Source: an uncultured Planktomarina sp.
GTDB taxonomy: Bacteria > Pseudomonadota > Alphaproteobacteria > Rhodobacterales > Rhodobacteraceae
Length of the DNA stretch: 64,000 bases
Direction: 5' to 3'
Assembly (NCBI GenBank): GCA_943788425.1
Contig: CALSQF010000012.1
Location: forward strand, 27,126 to 91,125
The translations under genes were made by a program, and so were the position numbers. Below are positions 28,676 through 36,980 of the stretch, in pieces; within the stretch, counting starts at the first letter, position 1; every line of letters begins with the position of its first letter. The notes beneath the pieces are model-generated. The model had not been told where the DNA came from and searched no databases. It saw only the letters and a list, made by a program, of their open reading frames with translations.

Positions 28676-29413
28676 CTAAACCATGGCCATACCGCCGTTG
28701 ACATGTAACGTGGCCCCCGTCGTATAGCCCGCTTCATCACTTGCCAAATAAAGGGCCGCGGCCGCAATTTCGCCCGAACTGCCCATTCGGCCAGCCGGCA
28801 CTTGAGATAAAATTCCCGCTTTTTGATCTTCTGTCAATTTATCGGTCATCGCGGTGGTGATAAAACCGGGCGCTATGCAATTGACAGTGATGCCCCGCGT
28901 GGCCACCTCATAGGCCAATGATTTCGACATGGCTACAACGCCGGCTTTAGAGGCGGCATAATTGGCCTGCCCTGGATTGCCTGTCGATCCAACGATGGAT
29001 GATACATTGATGATCCGGCCCCAGCGGGCTTTCATCATGCCGCGCATCACGCCTTTACACAGGCGCATGGTGCTGGTCAGATTGATGTCGAGAACCGACG
29101 TCCATTCGTCATCCGACATGCGCATGAAGAGGTTGTCGCGGGTCACGCCGGCGTTATTGACCAAAATTTCTACGCTGCCCATGGCGTCAACAGCCTGTTT
29201 GGGCAGAGCCATCACCGCCTCGGCATCCGAAAGGTTGCACGGCAAGACATGTGAGCGCGACCCCAACTCATCTGCTAAAGCCTGTAGCGGTTCCACGCGA
29301 GTCCCCGAGAGGGCCACGCTCGCCCCTGCCGCATGCAGCGCCTTTGCAATTTCCCCGCCAATGCCGCCGGAGGCTCCGGTGATCAAAGCGTTTTTTCCAT
29401 CCAAACGAAACAT
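28676..29413 (-). CDS. fabG: 3-oxoacyl-[acyl-carrier-protein] reductase
   Basis: An NADPH-dependent ketoreductase of the fatty-acid cycle in the short-chain dehydrogenase family. The 245-residue protein has the nucleotide-binding TGASGGIGGEIAKAL, NNAGVTRDNLFMRM, the catalytic Ser in INVSSIVGSTGNPGQ, and YxxxK in ANYAASKAGVVAMSKSL. The C-terminal GYTTGATLHVNGGMAMV fits FabG. It follows fabD by 57 bp on the same strand. Confidence 0.96.
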   Translation of the reverse strand: MFRLDGKNALITGASGGIGGEIAKALHAAGASVALSGTRVEPLQALADELGSRSHVLPCNLSDAEAVMALPKQAVDAMGSVEILVNNAGVTRDNLFMRMSDDEWTSVLDINLTSTMRLCKGVMRGMMKARWGRIINVSSIVGSTGNPGQANYAASKAGVVAMSKSLAYEVATRGITVNCIAPGFITTAMTDKLTEDQKAGILSQVPAGRMGSSGEIAAAALYLASDEAGYTTGATLHVNGGMAMV

Positions 29414-29470
29414 GTGATTCTCCTAAATTCGTCATTATTTCCAACCGGTGCACTGACCAAAATGTGATCC

Positions 29471-30409
29471 CTAGGCGCCGGCAGCACCTTGCAGCTTGGC
29501 GATATCCTCGGGGCTCCCAATCGCCTGGCACGCAATCGCCTGGTCGATGCGGCGGATCATGCCTGACAAAGCTTTACCTGCGCCAACTTCCCAAACCTCT
29601 GTCACACCCTCAGCAGCCAAATAAGACATAGATTCGCGCCAGCGCACCGAGCCGGTGACCTGCTCCACCAAAAGCGAACGGATCAATTCTGGATCTGAGA
29701 CGGCGCTGGCCCGTACATTGGCGACCACAGGCACTGACGGCGCGCTGATCTCGACCTCTGCCAAGGCGTGCGCCATACGGTCCGCGGCTGGCTGCATCAA
29801 AGCGCAGTGGAAGGGCGCGCTCACAGGCAAAAGCACAGCGCGTTTTGCACCGGCCTCCTTGGCCAGATCCACAGCGCGCTCAACAGCCGCTTTATGACCT
29901 GAAACCACAACCTGTCCTGGATCATTGTCATTGGCCGCCTGGCACACCTCGCCCTGAGCTGCCGCTGCCGCCACGGCAGTGACGGCGGTGAAATCCAACC
30001 CCAAGATTGCTGCCATGGCACCGATGCCAACCGGCACAGCCTCCTGCATGGCTGAGCCACGAATGCGCAATAAACGGGCCGTATCGGCAATGGTCATCGC
30101 CCCTGCCGCCGCCAGAGCGGAATATTCACCGAGCGAATGCCCCGCCAAGAAAGAGGCAGTTTCAAGTCCTAGCCCTTCCGCCTGCAGAGCCCTCAAAGCA
30201 GCCAAAGACGTCGCCATCAAAGCGGGCTGCGCATTGGCTGTGAGGGTCAATGTTTCAATTTCCCCATCCCAAATCAGACCCGATAGATCCCGTCCCAAGG
30301 CGTCATCGACTTCTTCAAACACCGCTTTTGCCGCCGGGTAGCTGGCCGCTAGATCTTGGCCCATGCCGATGGTCTGAGCCCCTTGACCTGGAAAAACAAA
30401 TGCTCGCAT
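29471..30409 (-). CDS. fabD: Malonyl CoA-acyl carrier protein transacylase
   Basis: Moves the malonyl group from CoA to ACP to supply fatty-acid elongation. The 312-residue protein starts MRAFVFPGQGAQTIGMGQDL, with the active-site serine in AGHSLGEYSALAAAG (about residue 91). The catalytic histidine is in LLPVSAPFHCALMQPAADRM. It is first in the minus-strand fab run and diverges from rpsF across a 284-bp spacer, where I could not define a convincing promoter for either side. Confidence 0.96.
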   Translation of the reverse strand: MRAFVFPGQGAQTIGMGQDLAASYPAAKAVFEEVDDALGRDLSGLIWDGEIETLTLTANAQPALMATSLAALRALQAEGLGLETASFLAGHSLGEYSALAAAGAMTIADTARLLRIRGSAMQEAVPVGIGAMAAILGLDFTAVTAVAAAAAQGEVCQAANDNDPGQVVVSGHKAAVERAVDLAKEAGAKRAVLLPVSAPFHCALMQPAADRMAHALAEVEISAPSVPVVANVRASAVSDPELIRSLLVEQVTGSVRWRESMSYLAAEGVTEVWEVGAGKALSGMIRRIDQAIACQAIGSPEDIAKLQGAAGA

Positions 30410-30693
30410 TTTGATCCTCTTTCAAAACTTCGGATTTTCTTGGCATATCCCCTGTCACGTTGCACCGCAATGGTTTACCGAAGCCACGCTGCGACTGCTC
30501 CCGGCCAGGGACCACGCGGGCGCATTGAAAATCGTTTTTAAAACCACGAACATGCGCCATAAACCTTGCACCTTTTCCCCAGCTGTGGCAAAGGCAGCCA
30601 TCCGCAGGCAAACCTTCTCCCGTGTGGCCTCTCGTGATCAGACTGCGGTCTTAACTCTGATCTTTGAAGCGCACCTAAAAAACAGGAAAGCAC

Positions 30694-31059
30694 ATGTCAT
30701 TTTATGAGCATGTCTTCATTATGCGTCAGGACCTGTCGAACACACAGGCCGAAGCATTGATCGAAGAATTTTCCAATGTTCTGAGCGCAAACGGCGGGTC
30801 CGTTGTTGAGCAGGAATATTGGGGCGTCAAAACCATGGCGTATAAAGTCAACAAAAACCGCAAGGGCCACTATGCCTTTTTGAAAACAGATGCGCCTTCA
30901 GCAGCTGTTGCCGAAATGGAACGCCTGATGGCATTGCATGAAGATGTCATGCGCACATTGACCATCCGCGTGAAAGGCCACGAAGAAGGCCCCTCCGTTC
31001 AAATGCAAAAACGTGACGACCGTGGTGATCGCGGTGAACGTCGCGAACGCCGGTCTTAA
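30694..31059 (+). CDS. rpsF: 30S ribosomal protein S6
   Basis: A primary-binding partner of S18 on the 30S platform. The 121-residue protein starts MSFYEHVFIMRQDLSNTQAE and shows YWGVKTMAYKVNKNRKGHY and EDVMRTLTIRVKGHEEGPS, as expected for S6. It ends in a charged Arg/Asp/Gly tail (KRDDRGDRGERRERRS). It leads the rpsF-rpsR-rplI operon, with 13 bp to rpsR. Confidence 0.97.
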   Translation: MSFYEHVFIMRQDLSNTQAEALIEEFSNVLSANGGSVVEQEYWGVKTMAYKVNKNRKGHYAFLKTDAPSAAVAEMERLMALHEDVMRTLTIRVKGHEEGPSVQMQKRDDRGDRGERRERRS

Positions 31060-31072
31060 GGAGCGCTAAGTC

Positions 31073-31300
31073 ATGGGAACAAAACCATTTTTCCGCCGCC
31101 GGAAGGTCTGCCCTTTCTCCGGTGATAATGCCCCGAAAATCGATTACAAAGACACACGTCTTTTGCAGCGTTACATCTCTGAGCGTGGCAAAATAGTGCC
31201 GTCCCGTATCACCGCAGTCTCCGCAAAGAAACAACGTGAGCTGGCTCGCGCCATCAAACGTGCACGTTTCTTGGCCCTGCTGCCCTACGCTGTGAAATAA
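31073..31300 (+). CDS. rpsR: 30S ribosomal protein S18
   Basis: A small basic subunit protein that forms a dimer with S6. The 75 residues start [20 protein letters not shown] and carry the family signature [43 protein letters not shown] (in part). It sits between rpsF and rplI with an AGGAGCG ribosome-binding site. Confidence 0.97.
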   Translation: MGTKPFFRRRKVCPFSGDNAPKIDYKDTRLLQRYISERGKIVPSRITAVSAKKQRELARAIKRARFLALLPYAVK

Positions 31301-31312
31301 GGAGCCAAGCAC

Positions 31313-31942
31313 ATGCAAGTTATCCTTATGGAACGTGTGGCCAAATTGGGCCAAATGGGCGATGTCGTGAATGTAAAGCAGGGCTTTGCCCGCAACTTCC
31401 TGATCCCAACAGGTAAAGCCATGCGCGCCTCAGCTGCCAATATCGCAGCATTCGAAGCGCAAAAAGCACAGCTCGAAGCGCGCAACCTGGAAACCAAAGC
31501 GGATGCAGAAGCCTTGGCTGCCAAGCTTGACGGTCAGCAATTTATTGTGATTCGGTCAGCCTCTGACGCCGGTTCGCTTTACGGCTCTGTTACCATCCGC
31601 GATGCGGCCGAAGCGGCCGCTGAGGCCGGATTCAGCCTGGACAAAAAGCAGGTTGTTTTGATGGCGCCAATCAAAGATCTGGGCATCCACAATGTCGCCG
31701 TGCGACTGCACCCTGAAGTTGACGTCAAAATTGAACTGAACGTAGCCCGTTCGGTTGAAGAGGCGGAGCTGCAAGCGGCAGGGAAATCCATCCAAGATCT
31801 CGCGGCAGAAGAAGAGGCAGCAGCTGAGTTCGAAATTCAAGAATTATTTGACGATATCGGCGCTGCCGGCATGGATGACTTTGGCGATGGCGATGCGCCA
31901 AAGGACTCCGCGGGTGACGTATCGGATGACGAAGAGGCTTAA
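31313..31942 (+). CDS. rplI: 50S ribosomal protein L9
   Basis: Binds 23S rRNA and reaches toward neighbouring ribosomes, helping frame maintenance. It has the L9 N-terminal domain ([37 protein letters not shown]), the long connecting helix (about residues 40-75) and the C-terminal domain (to about 150). It then has an extra acidic tail (about 165-209, [19 protein letters not shown]), as in many alphaproteobacteria. It is the last gene of the operon, followed by a hairpin terminator. Confidence 0.96.
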   Translation: MQVILMERVAKLGQMGDVVNVKQGFARNFLIPTGKAMRASAANIAAFEAQKAQLEARNLETKADAEALAAKLDGQQFIVIRSASDAGSLYGSVTIRDAAEAAAEAGFSLDKKQVVLMAPIKDLGIHNVAVRLHPEVDVKIELNVARSVEEAELQAAGKSIQDLAAEEEAAAEFEIQELFDDIGAAGMDDFGDGDAPKDSAGDVSDDEEA

Positions 31943-31971
31943 AGCCCCTACTATGTCAAGTCGAAACATTT

Positions 31972-32002
31972 AAACGCCGCTCTGTCTCAGGGCGGCGTTT
32001 TA
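31972..32002 (+). terminator. Terminator of the rpsF-rpsR-rplI operon
   Basis: AAACGCCGC and GCGGCGTTTTAT form a stem of about 9 bp around TCTGTCTCAGG, 30 bp after the rplI stop. Confidence 0.75.
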
Positions 32003-32068
32003 TTTGGCGCAAGGCCGCAACTGCCATGGGGCATGCAAAGCCCAGCCCATTACCAGAGCCCAACCCAT

Positions 32069-32098
32069 AAAAAAAGCCATCCTTCAAACAAGGATGGC
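32069..32098 (-). terminator. Terminator of tig
   Basis: On the minus strand GCCATCCTT and AAGGATGGC form a 9-bp perfect stem (loop CAAAC on the plus strand), followed by a run of seven T. It lies about 90 bp after the tig stop. Confidence 0.8.
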
Positions 32099-32189
32099 AT
32101 GATGAACCTATAAGAAACTTGGGCCGGGTAGCCTGGAGCTAAACCGCGCCCGCATCCCAATTCAAAAAGGAGATGCGGGCGAAGTCAAT

Positions 32190-33521
32190 TTATTCTTCGT
32201 CCATTGCTTCCACGACTTTTTGAAGCTCATCTTTAGAAACTTCTTTGTCGGACACTGTGGCCAATTCAAAGACATAATTAACAACTTTATCTTCGAACAA
32301 AGGTGCCCGCACTTGCTGCTGCATCTGTGGATTTTGTTGAACAAATTCAAAAAATTCGCGCTCTTGACCTGGATATTGACGGGCTTGATCCATCATCGCC
32401 TGTGTCATTTCCGCGTCGGTGACTACGATTTCAGCTTTTTGGCCCAACTCAGCTAAAAGAAGGCCCAAGCGCACACGGCGTTCAGCCAGTGTATTGTGAT
32501 CATTTGTTGGTTCGATTTCAGGATGATCGTGGCCCTGCACATCAGGGTTTTCGTCATGCCAAAGTTGATGAGCGATTTGCCCCGCTTCGGCTTTTACCAA
32601 AGATGGGGGCAGCTCGAATTTCACCATCTTATCCAATGCATCAAGTAAGTGACGCTTTTGAACAGCGCGGGCTGCGCCAGCATATTCGGCCTCTAAACGC
32701 TCTGTGATCTGACCTTTCAAGGCAGCCAAATCTTCTGCACCAAACTTAGTGGCCAGCTCATCATTGATCTCAGCCGCCTTCGGCGCTTTGACAGCTTTAA
32801 TTTTGCATTCAAAAACAGCGTCTTTGCCGGCCAGGTTTTCAGCGCCATATTCCTCAGGGAATGTGACCTTCACCTCAACGTCTTCGCCAAGTTTTACGCC
32901 GACCAGCTGTGCTTCAAAGCCGGGAATGAAAGAATTAGATCCCAAAACCAGCGGGTAATCTTCCGCAGCGCCGCCCTCAAAGGCTTTGCCATCGACTTTA
33001 CCAAGAAAATCAATGGTCACTTGGTCGCCATCTTTCGCCTTCGTACCTTTCTTGCGATCTTCGAAATCCTGTGCAGTCTCCGCCAAATTTTTAAGGGCTT
33101 CTACAACAGAGGCTTCATCAGCCTTGGCAATCATTTTTTCCAGTTTGATTTTCTTAAGATCAACCTCAGGAATGCTCGGCAACGCTTCGTAGGACATCTC
33201 AACATGGATGTCCTCGCCCTCTTTCCAATCCTCGTTGGTCATCTTGACCGCAGGCTGCATCGCGGGACGATCGCCGCTGTCTTCAAAATGCTTGGACATG
33301 GCGCCATCAATGCTCTCTTGCATCGCTTCACCCATCAAACGCTGACCATATTGCTTTTTCAACAATGCCATCGGGACTTTGCCCTTTCGAAAGCCCTTCA
33401 TTTCAATTTCGGGCCGCGCTTCAACGAGTTTTTCGTCAACCTTTGCGCTCAACTCATCTGCTGTCACTACAATATTGTAACCGCGCTTCAAGCCTTCGTT
33501 CAGGGTCTCGGTGACCTGCAT
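32190..33521 (-). CDS. tig: Trigger factor, ribosome-associated chaperone
   Basis: Binds near the ribosome exit tunnel and shields nascent chains; also has peptidyl-prolyl isomerase activity. The start at ATG 33521 ([20 protein letters not shown], 443 residues) follows AAGGGATG. The ribosome-binding domain has the signature [17 protein letters not shown] (about residue 42). The FKBP domain lies at about 160-245 ([34 protein letters not shown]). A long helical C-terminal domain follows. It begins 21 bp after the CCA end of a tRNA-Leu gene, so its mRNA is probably tRNA-linked. Confidence 0.95.
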   Translation of the reverse strand: MQVTETLNEGLKRGYNIVVTADELSAKVDEKLVEARPEIEMKGFRKGKVPMALLKKQYGQRLMGEAMQESIDGAMSKHFEDSGDRPAMQPAVKMTNEDWKEGEDIHVEMSYEALPSIPEVDLKKIKLEKMIAKADEASVVEALKNLAETAQDFEDRKKGTKAKDGDQVTIDFLGKVDGKAFEGGAAEDYPLVLGSNSFIPGFEAQLVGVKLGEDVEVKVTFPEEYGAENLAGKDAVFECKIKAVKAPKAAEINDELATKFGAEDLAALKGQITERLEAEYAGAARAVQKRHLLDALDKMVKFELPPSLVKAEAGQIAHQLWHDENPDVQGHDHPEIEPTNDHNTLAERRVRLGLLLAELGQKAEIVVTDAEMTQAMMDQARQYPGQEREFFEFVQQNPQMQQQVRAPLFEDKVVNYVFELATVSDKEVSKDELQKVVEAMDEE

Positions 33522-33542
33522 AGTACATCCCTTTTCAAACCA

Positions 33543-33627
33543 TGGTGCGGGTAGAGGGACTTGAACCCCCACGCCTTGCGGCGCTAGAACCTAAATCTAG
33601 TGCGTCTACCAATTTCGCCATACCCGC
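33543..33627 (-). tRNA. tRNA-Leu (anticodon UAG)
   Basis: Read on the minus strand, GCGGGTA...TACCCGC forms the acceptor stem. The D-arm is GCGAAATTGGTAGACGC and the anticodon arm is CTAGA-TTTAGGT-TCTAG with anticodon TAG. There is a class II variable arm (CGCCGCAAGGCGT), a T-arm GGGGG-TTCAAGT-CCCTC, and an encoded CCA. The long variable arm fits tRNA-Leu. Confidence 0.95.
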
Positions 33628-33883
33628 AAACTATGTGGCAGCCCCGAAGAGCCGCCATATTCCGGAGCTCTCTAACAAAGCTCGCCCGAGGATGCGAGTG
33701 GAAAATGACAGTTTTGGGACGAATTTTACTTATGACAAAAATTACAGTTGGGGCTGAACCATTTAAATCAGAAATCAGGTGTCATGGGAGCTAGAAAAGA
33801 GAGGCGGCTGGATTATTATCAACATGGTCGCTTCCTTGCCGGATCTACAGCAGAATGCGAAACTAAGAAATATTGTGGAAAGC

Positions 33884-33948
33884 AAGACCTCTGCATGACT
33901 CGGCTGCCAAGCCATAACACTTTGCCCGATGGCAATAACCGGCTGCGC
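33884..33948. repeat. Dispersed palindromic (REP-like) repeat, copy 3
   Basis: 65 bp matching copy 1 base for base over AAGACCTCT, CCATAACA, TTTGCCCGATGGCAA and CTGCGC, with a more degenerate hairpin arm (AACCGGC in place of ACCGGGC). It keeps CTCTGCATG in common with copy 2. It lies in the tRNA-Leu/glnB spacer, like the others outside coding sequence. Confidence 0.7.
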
Positions 33949-33996
33949 CTGCTCGCCGCCCAAAGCCGCAGCACTCATATCGTATTGAGCAGGCGC
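33945..33996. repeat. Inverted repeat adjoining repeat copy 3
   Basis: GCGCCTGCTC (33945-33954) and GAGCAGGCGC (33987-33996) are perfect 10-bp arms separated by 32 bases. The left arm starts within the end of repeat copy 3. It lacks a T-run, so it is not an obvious terminator. Confidence 0.55.
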
Positions 33997-34162
33997 TTTA
34001 ACCTCAATGACCCTTTGGCCCAGCAATTTATTCTAAAGCGATGGAGCAAAGTTACTCTAAGATAGTGAAATAGGTCAGCGCTTTACAGTATTTCTCAGCG
34101 CGCTTCAGGATTGAGCGCCATAGTATAGCTGTTTCATGAGGCACGATTCATTTATGTGCAAT

Positions 34163-34174
34163 AAATGTACATTT
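34163..34174. promoter_or_regulatory. Palindrome AAATGTACATTT upstream of glnB
   Basis: A perfect 12-bp palindrome 124 bp before the glnB start codon, within an AT-rich stretch suited to promoter activity. It does not match the NtrC consensus (TGCACC-N6-GGTGCA type) well. A regulatory role is inferred from position only. Confidence 0.3.
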
Positions 34175-34262
34175 TGATTAATTTATAGGCAGTTTTTGCG
34201 ATACCTGCGGCATTCCACCTCGATCCTAACAAAGAGTAATTGCCGGGCAAGACAAAAAGTGA

Positions 34263-34637
<375 letters not shown>

Positions 34638-34663
34638 CAACGCCTCTGAAGGAGAGACAATCC

Positions 34664-36067
34664 ATGAGCCAAGCTCTTTTATCGAAGATCGCCGATGAAG
34701 GCATCGAATATGTGGACATTCGCTTCACGGATCCGCGCGGAAAACTGCAGCACGTCACCGTGTGCGCTGACCAAGTCGATCAAGACTTTTTGGAAGAAGG
34801 CTTTATGTTCGACGGCTCGTCGATCGCCGGCTGGAAATCCATTGAAGAATCCGACATGAAATTGATGCCGGACGTCGACACCGCCTATGTCGACCCATTC
34901 TACGCGGAGAAAACCATCTGCATTCACTGCACCGTGGTGGAGCCGGACACCGGCGAAAGCTATGCGCGTGACCCGCGCGGATGCGCGCAGCGCGCGGAAG
35001 CCTATCTGATCTCTTCGGGCATTGGCGATGTGGCCTATATGGGTCCAGAAGCGGAATTTTTCCTGTTTGATGATGTTAGGTTTGAAAATAAAATCAATAA
35101 AGTATCATATGAAGTTGATGCAGTTGATGCATCGTGGAACACAGACAGTGACTATGAAGTTGGCAACATGGGCCACCGTCCCGGCATCAAAGGCGGCTAT
35201 TTCCCCGTGAACCCCATTGATGACGCGCAAGACATCCGCAGCGAAATGCTATCAACGATGAAGCGGATGGGCATGAAAGTTGACAAGCATCATCACGAAG
35301 TCGCGAGTTGCCAACATGAACTGGGCCTGATCTTCGGATCTTTGACCCACCAGGCCGATGAGCTGCAAAAATATAAATACGTCATTCACAATGTCGCCCA
35401 CGCCTATGGCAAATCAGCGACTTTCATGCCCAAACCCATCGCAGGTGACAACGGCACCGGCATGCATGTGAACATGTCCATCTGGAAAGATGGCAAGCCT
35501 GTGTTTGCGGGCGACAAATATGCCGATCTTTCGGATGAGGCGCTGTATTTCATCGGTGGCATTTTGCGGCACGCAAAAGCTTTGAACGCCTTCACCAACC
35601 CATCGACCAACAGCTACAAGCGCCTGATCCCTGGCTTTGAAGCCCCTGTTCTACGCGCCTATTCTGCACGAAACCGGTCTGGCTGCGTTCGGATCCCATG
35701 GGCCGAGTCGCCAAAAGCCAAGCGCGTTGAAGCGCGCTTCCCAGATCCGGCCGCAAACCCCTATCTGTGCTTTGCCGCTTTGCTGATGGCAGGGCTTGAT
35801 GGCATCAAAAATAAAATTCACCCCGGTGAAGCATCTGACAAGGATCTCTATGACCTGCCGCCAGAAGAGCTGGCCGATATCCCAACTGTTTGTGGCTCCC
35901 TGCGCGAAGCGCTGGACGCGCTGCAAGCGAACATGGGCTTCTTGACCGCCGGCGGTGTGTTCACAGAGGATCAAATCGCAGGGTATATTGACCTTAAAAT
36001 GGAAGAGGTTCTTCACTACGAGCACACACCTCACCCCGTTGAATTTGGCATGTATTACAGCTGTTAA
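34664..36067 (+). CDS. glnA: Glutamine synthetase, type I
   Basis: Makes glutamine from glutamate and ammonia using ATP; a dodecamer regulated by adenylylation. The 467-residue protein shows [19 protein letters not shown], the metal-site [11 protein letters not shown] and [15 protein letters not shown]. It also has [17 protein letters not shown] and the adenylylation-loop NLxDL-like region ([11 protein letters not shown]). A stretch near codons 136-156 (about 35071-35130) is far more AT-rich than the rest of the gene while keeping the frame (see findings). It is followed by a bidirectional terminator. Confidence 0.97.
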   Translation: MSQALLSKIADEGIEYVDIRFTDPRGKLQHVTVCADQVDQDFLEEGFMFDGSSIAGWKSIEESDMKLMPDVDTAYVDPFYAEKTICIHCTVVEPDTGESYARDPRGCAQRAEAYLISSGIGDVAYMGPEAEFFLFDDVRFENKINKVSYEVDAVDASWNTDSDYEVGNMGHRPGIKGGYFPVNPIDDAQDIRSEMLSTMKRMGMKVDKHHHEVASCQHELGLIFGSLTHQADELQKYKYVIHNVAHAYGKSATFMPKPIAGDNGTGMHVNMSIWKDGKPVFAGDKYADLSDEALYFIGGILRHAKALNAFTNPSTNSYKRLIPGFEAPVLRAYSARNRSGCVRIPWAESPKAKRVEARFPDPAANPYLCFAALLMAGLDGIKNKIHPGEASDKDLYDLPPEELADIPTVCGSLREALDALQANMGFLTAGGVFTEDQIAGYIDLKMEEVLHYEHTPHPVEFGMYYSC

Positions 36068-36089
36068 ATGCGTTTCATAGCTAACAAAC

Positions 36090-36121
36090 AAAAAAGGCGT
36101 CCAAATTTGGGCGCCTTTTTT
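36090..36121. terminator. Bidirectional terminator between glnA and the DUF3445 gene
   Basis: AAAAAAGGCGTCC and GGGCGCCTTTTTT form a stem of about 12-13 bp (one wobble pair) around AAATTT, with A-run and T-run on opposite sides. It serves glnA and the opposing minus-strand gene. Confidence 0.85.
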
Positions 36122-36132
36122 GCCTGCGCAGC

Positions 36133-36879
36133 TCAAGTGCCGGACTGGGCCGGTTTTTTGATCAAATATGTATGAATTGAAAACAAGACCGCGCAAGTTC
36201 GCGGCAGACGTACAAGAGCTTGATGCTCAGAGCGAATATACGCGCCACGGCCATAATCCTCATCTCCACTGCGCGGATCGGTTTCGCTGCGTGGTTGAAA
36301 CAAATCAGGTCGCACATACTCCAGCACATTGAACCGCCACATGGGGCGTCCAGCTCTTATCCCATCAAACAAGCGCTGCACCCGCTTGGCCACATCCGCG
36401 TCATATTCCTCCACCGGCCGATGTACTGCACTTAATGGGCGACCTATTTTTTCGCGCAAAGTCCAGCTGGCCGGGAAACACATCACGGCCGCGGTCAAGA
36501 CATGCTCGCCGCCACGCTTTTCGTGTAGGCAAAGGTCTTCTTGCACCAAACGCGCCGCGTTGAGAAGCGGATCGCCAGCCAGCGGCACGCGCACCCCATC
36601 TGGGCGCTGCACCATCGTTGCTTCGACGCGATATGAGGGACGGCGGCGCAATTGCGCTAAGATTTCATCCAAGACCTCCTGTTTTGCCTCAGCAGAGGCG
36701 CCGGCGTCGGTAAATACATTGTCTGGAGAATCCTGCAAAAGCCGGTCCCGCTCGGCCAGTTGCGCCGCATAAGCCTCATCTTCAATCAGCCAACCATCCT
36801 CCGCCAGAGGCAACATTCCCGGTAATTTCTTATGTTCCGACACATCATAGGGAATCTTTTTTTGTAAAATTTCTGGCAT
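36133..36879 (-). CDS. DUF3445 / heme-dependent oxidative N-demethylase (HODM) family protein
   Basis: A 248-residue protein starting at ATG 36879 (MPEILQKKIPYDVSEHKKLP) with GAGGCGGA upstream. The family region spans most of the protein: AAVMCFPASWTLREKIGRPL, IHRPVEEY-like VHRPVEEYDADVAKRVQRLF, RFNVLEYVRPDLFQP, and the closing RSEHQALVRLPRTCAVLFSI typical of DUF3445. Members of this family demethylate small amines with a heme cofactor; some take part in dimethylamine oxidation. That specific activity is not shown here. It diverges from dddP across 101 bp, so shared control is possible. Confidence 0.8.
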   Translation of the reverse strand: MPEILQKKIPYDVSEHKKLPGMLPLAEDGWLIEDEAYAAQLAERDRLLQDSPDNVFTDAGASAEAKQEVLDEILAQLRRRPSYRVEATMVQRPDGVRVPLAGDPLLNAARLVQEDLCLHEKRGGEHVLTAAVMCFPASWTLREKIGRPLSAVHRPVEEYDADVAKRVQRLFDGIRAGRPMWRFNVLEYVRPDLFQPRSETDPRSGDEDYGRGAYIRSEHQALVRLPRTCAVLFSIHTYLIKKPAQSGT

Positions 36880-36980
36880 AAAATCCGCCTCGCTTGCGGG
36901 AATTGTGAAAACAGATGTCGCAAATAAACCTGACACAGGCACGCTGCGAACGCAATCTTGCGCATGAAAGGAGCGTTTTA

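Noticed and set aside
30410-30693. An S6:S18-binding leader or clear promoter before rpsF
   Set aside because: No convincing structured motif or -35/-10 pair was visible by eye; the spacer is left unassigned.
34188-34199. GGCAG...TTGC upstream of glnB as a sigma-54 promoter
   Set aside because: The GG and GC doublets are separated by 8 bases instead of 10, so it does not meet the strict spacing of sigma-54 sites.
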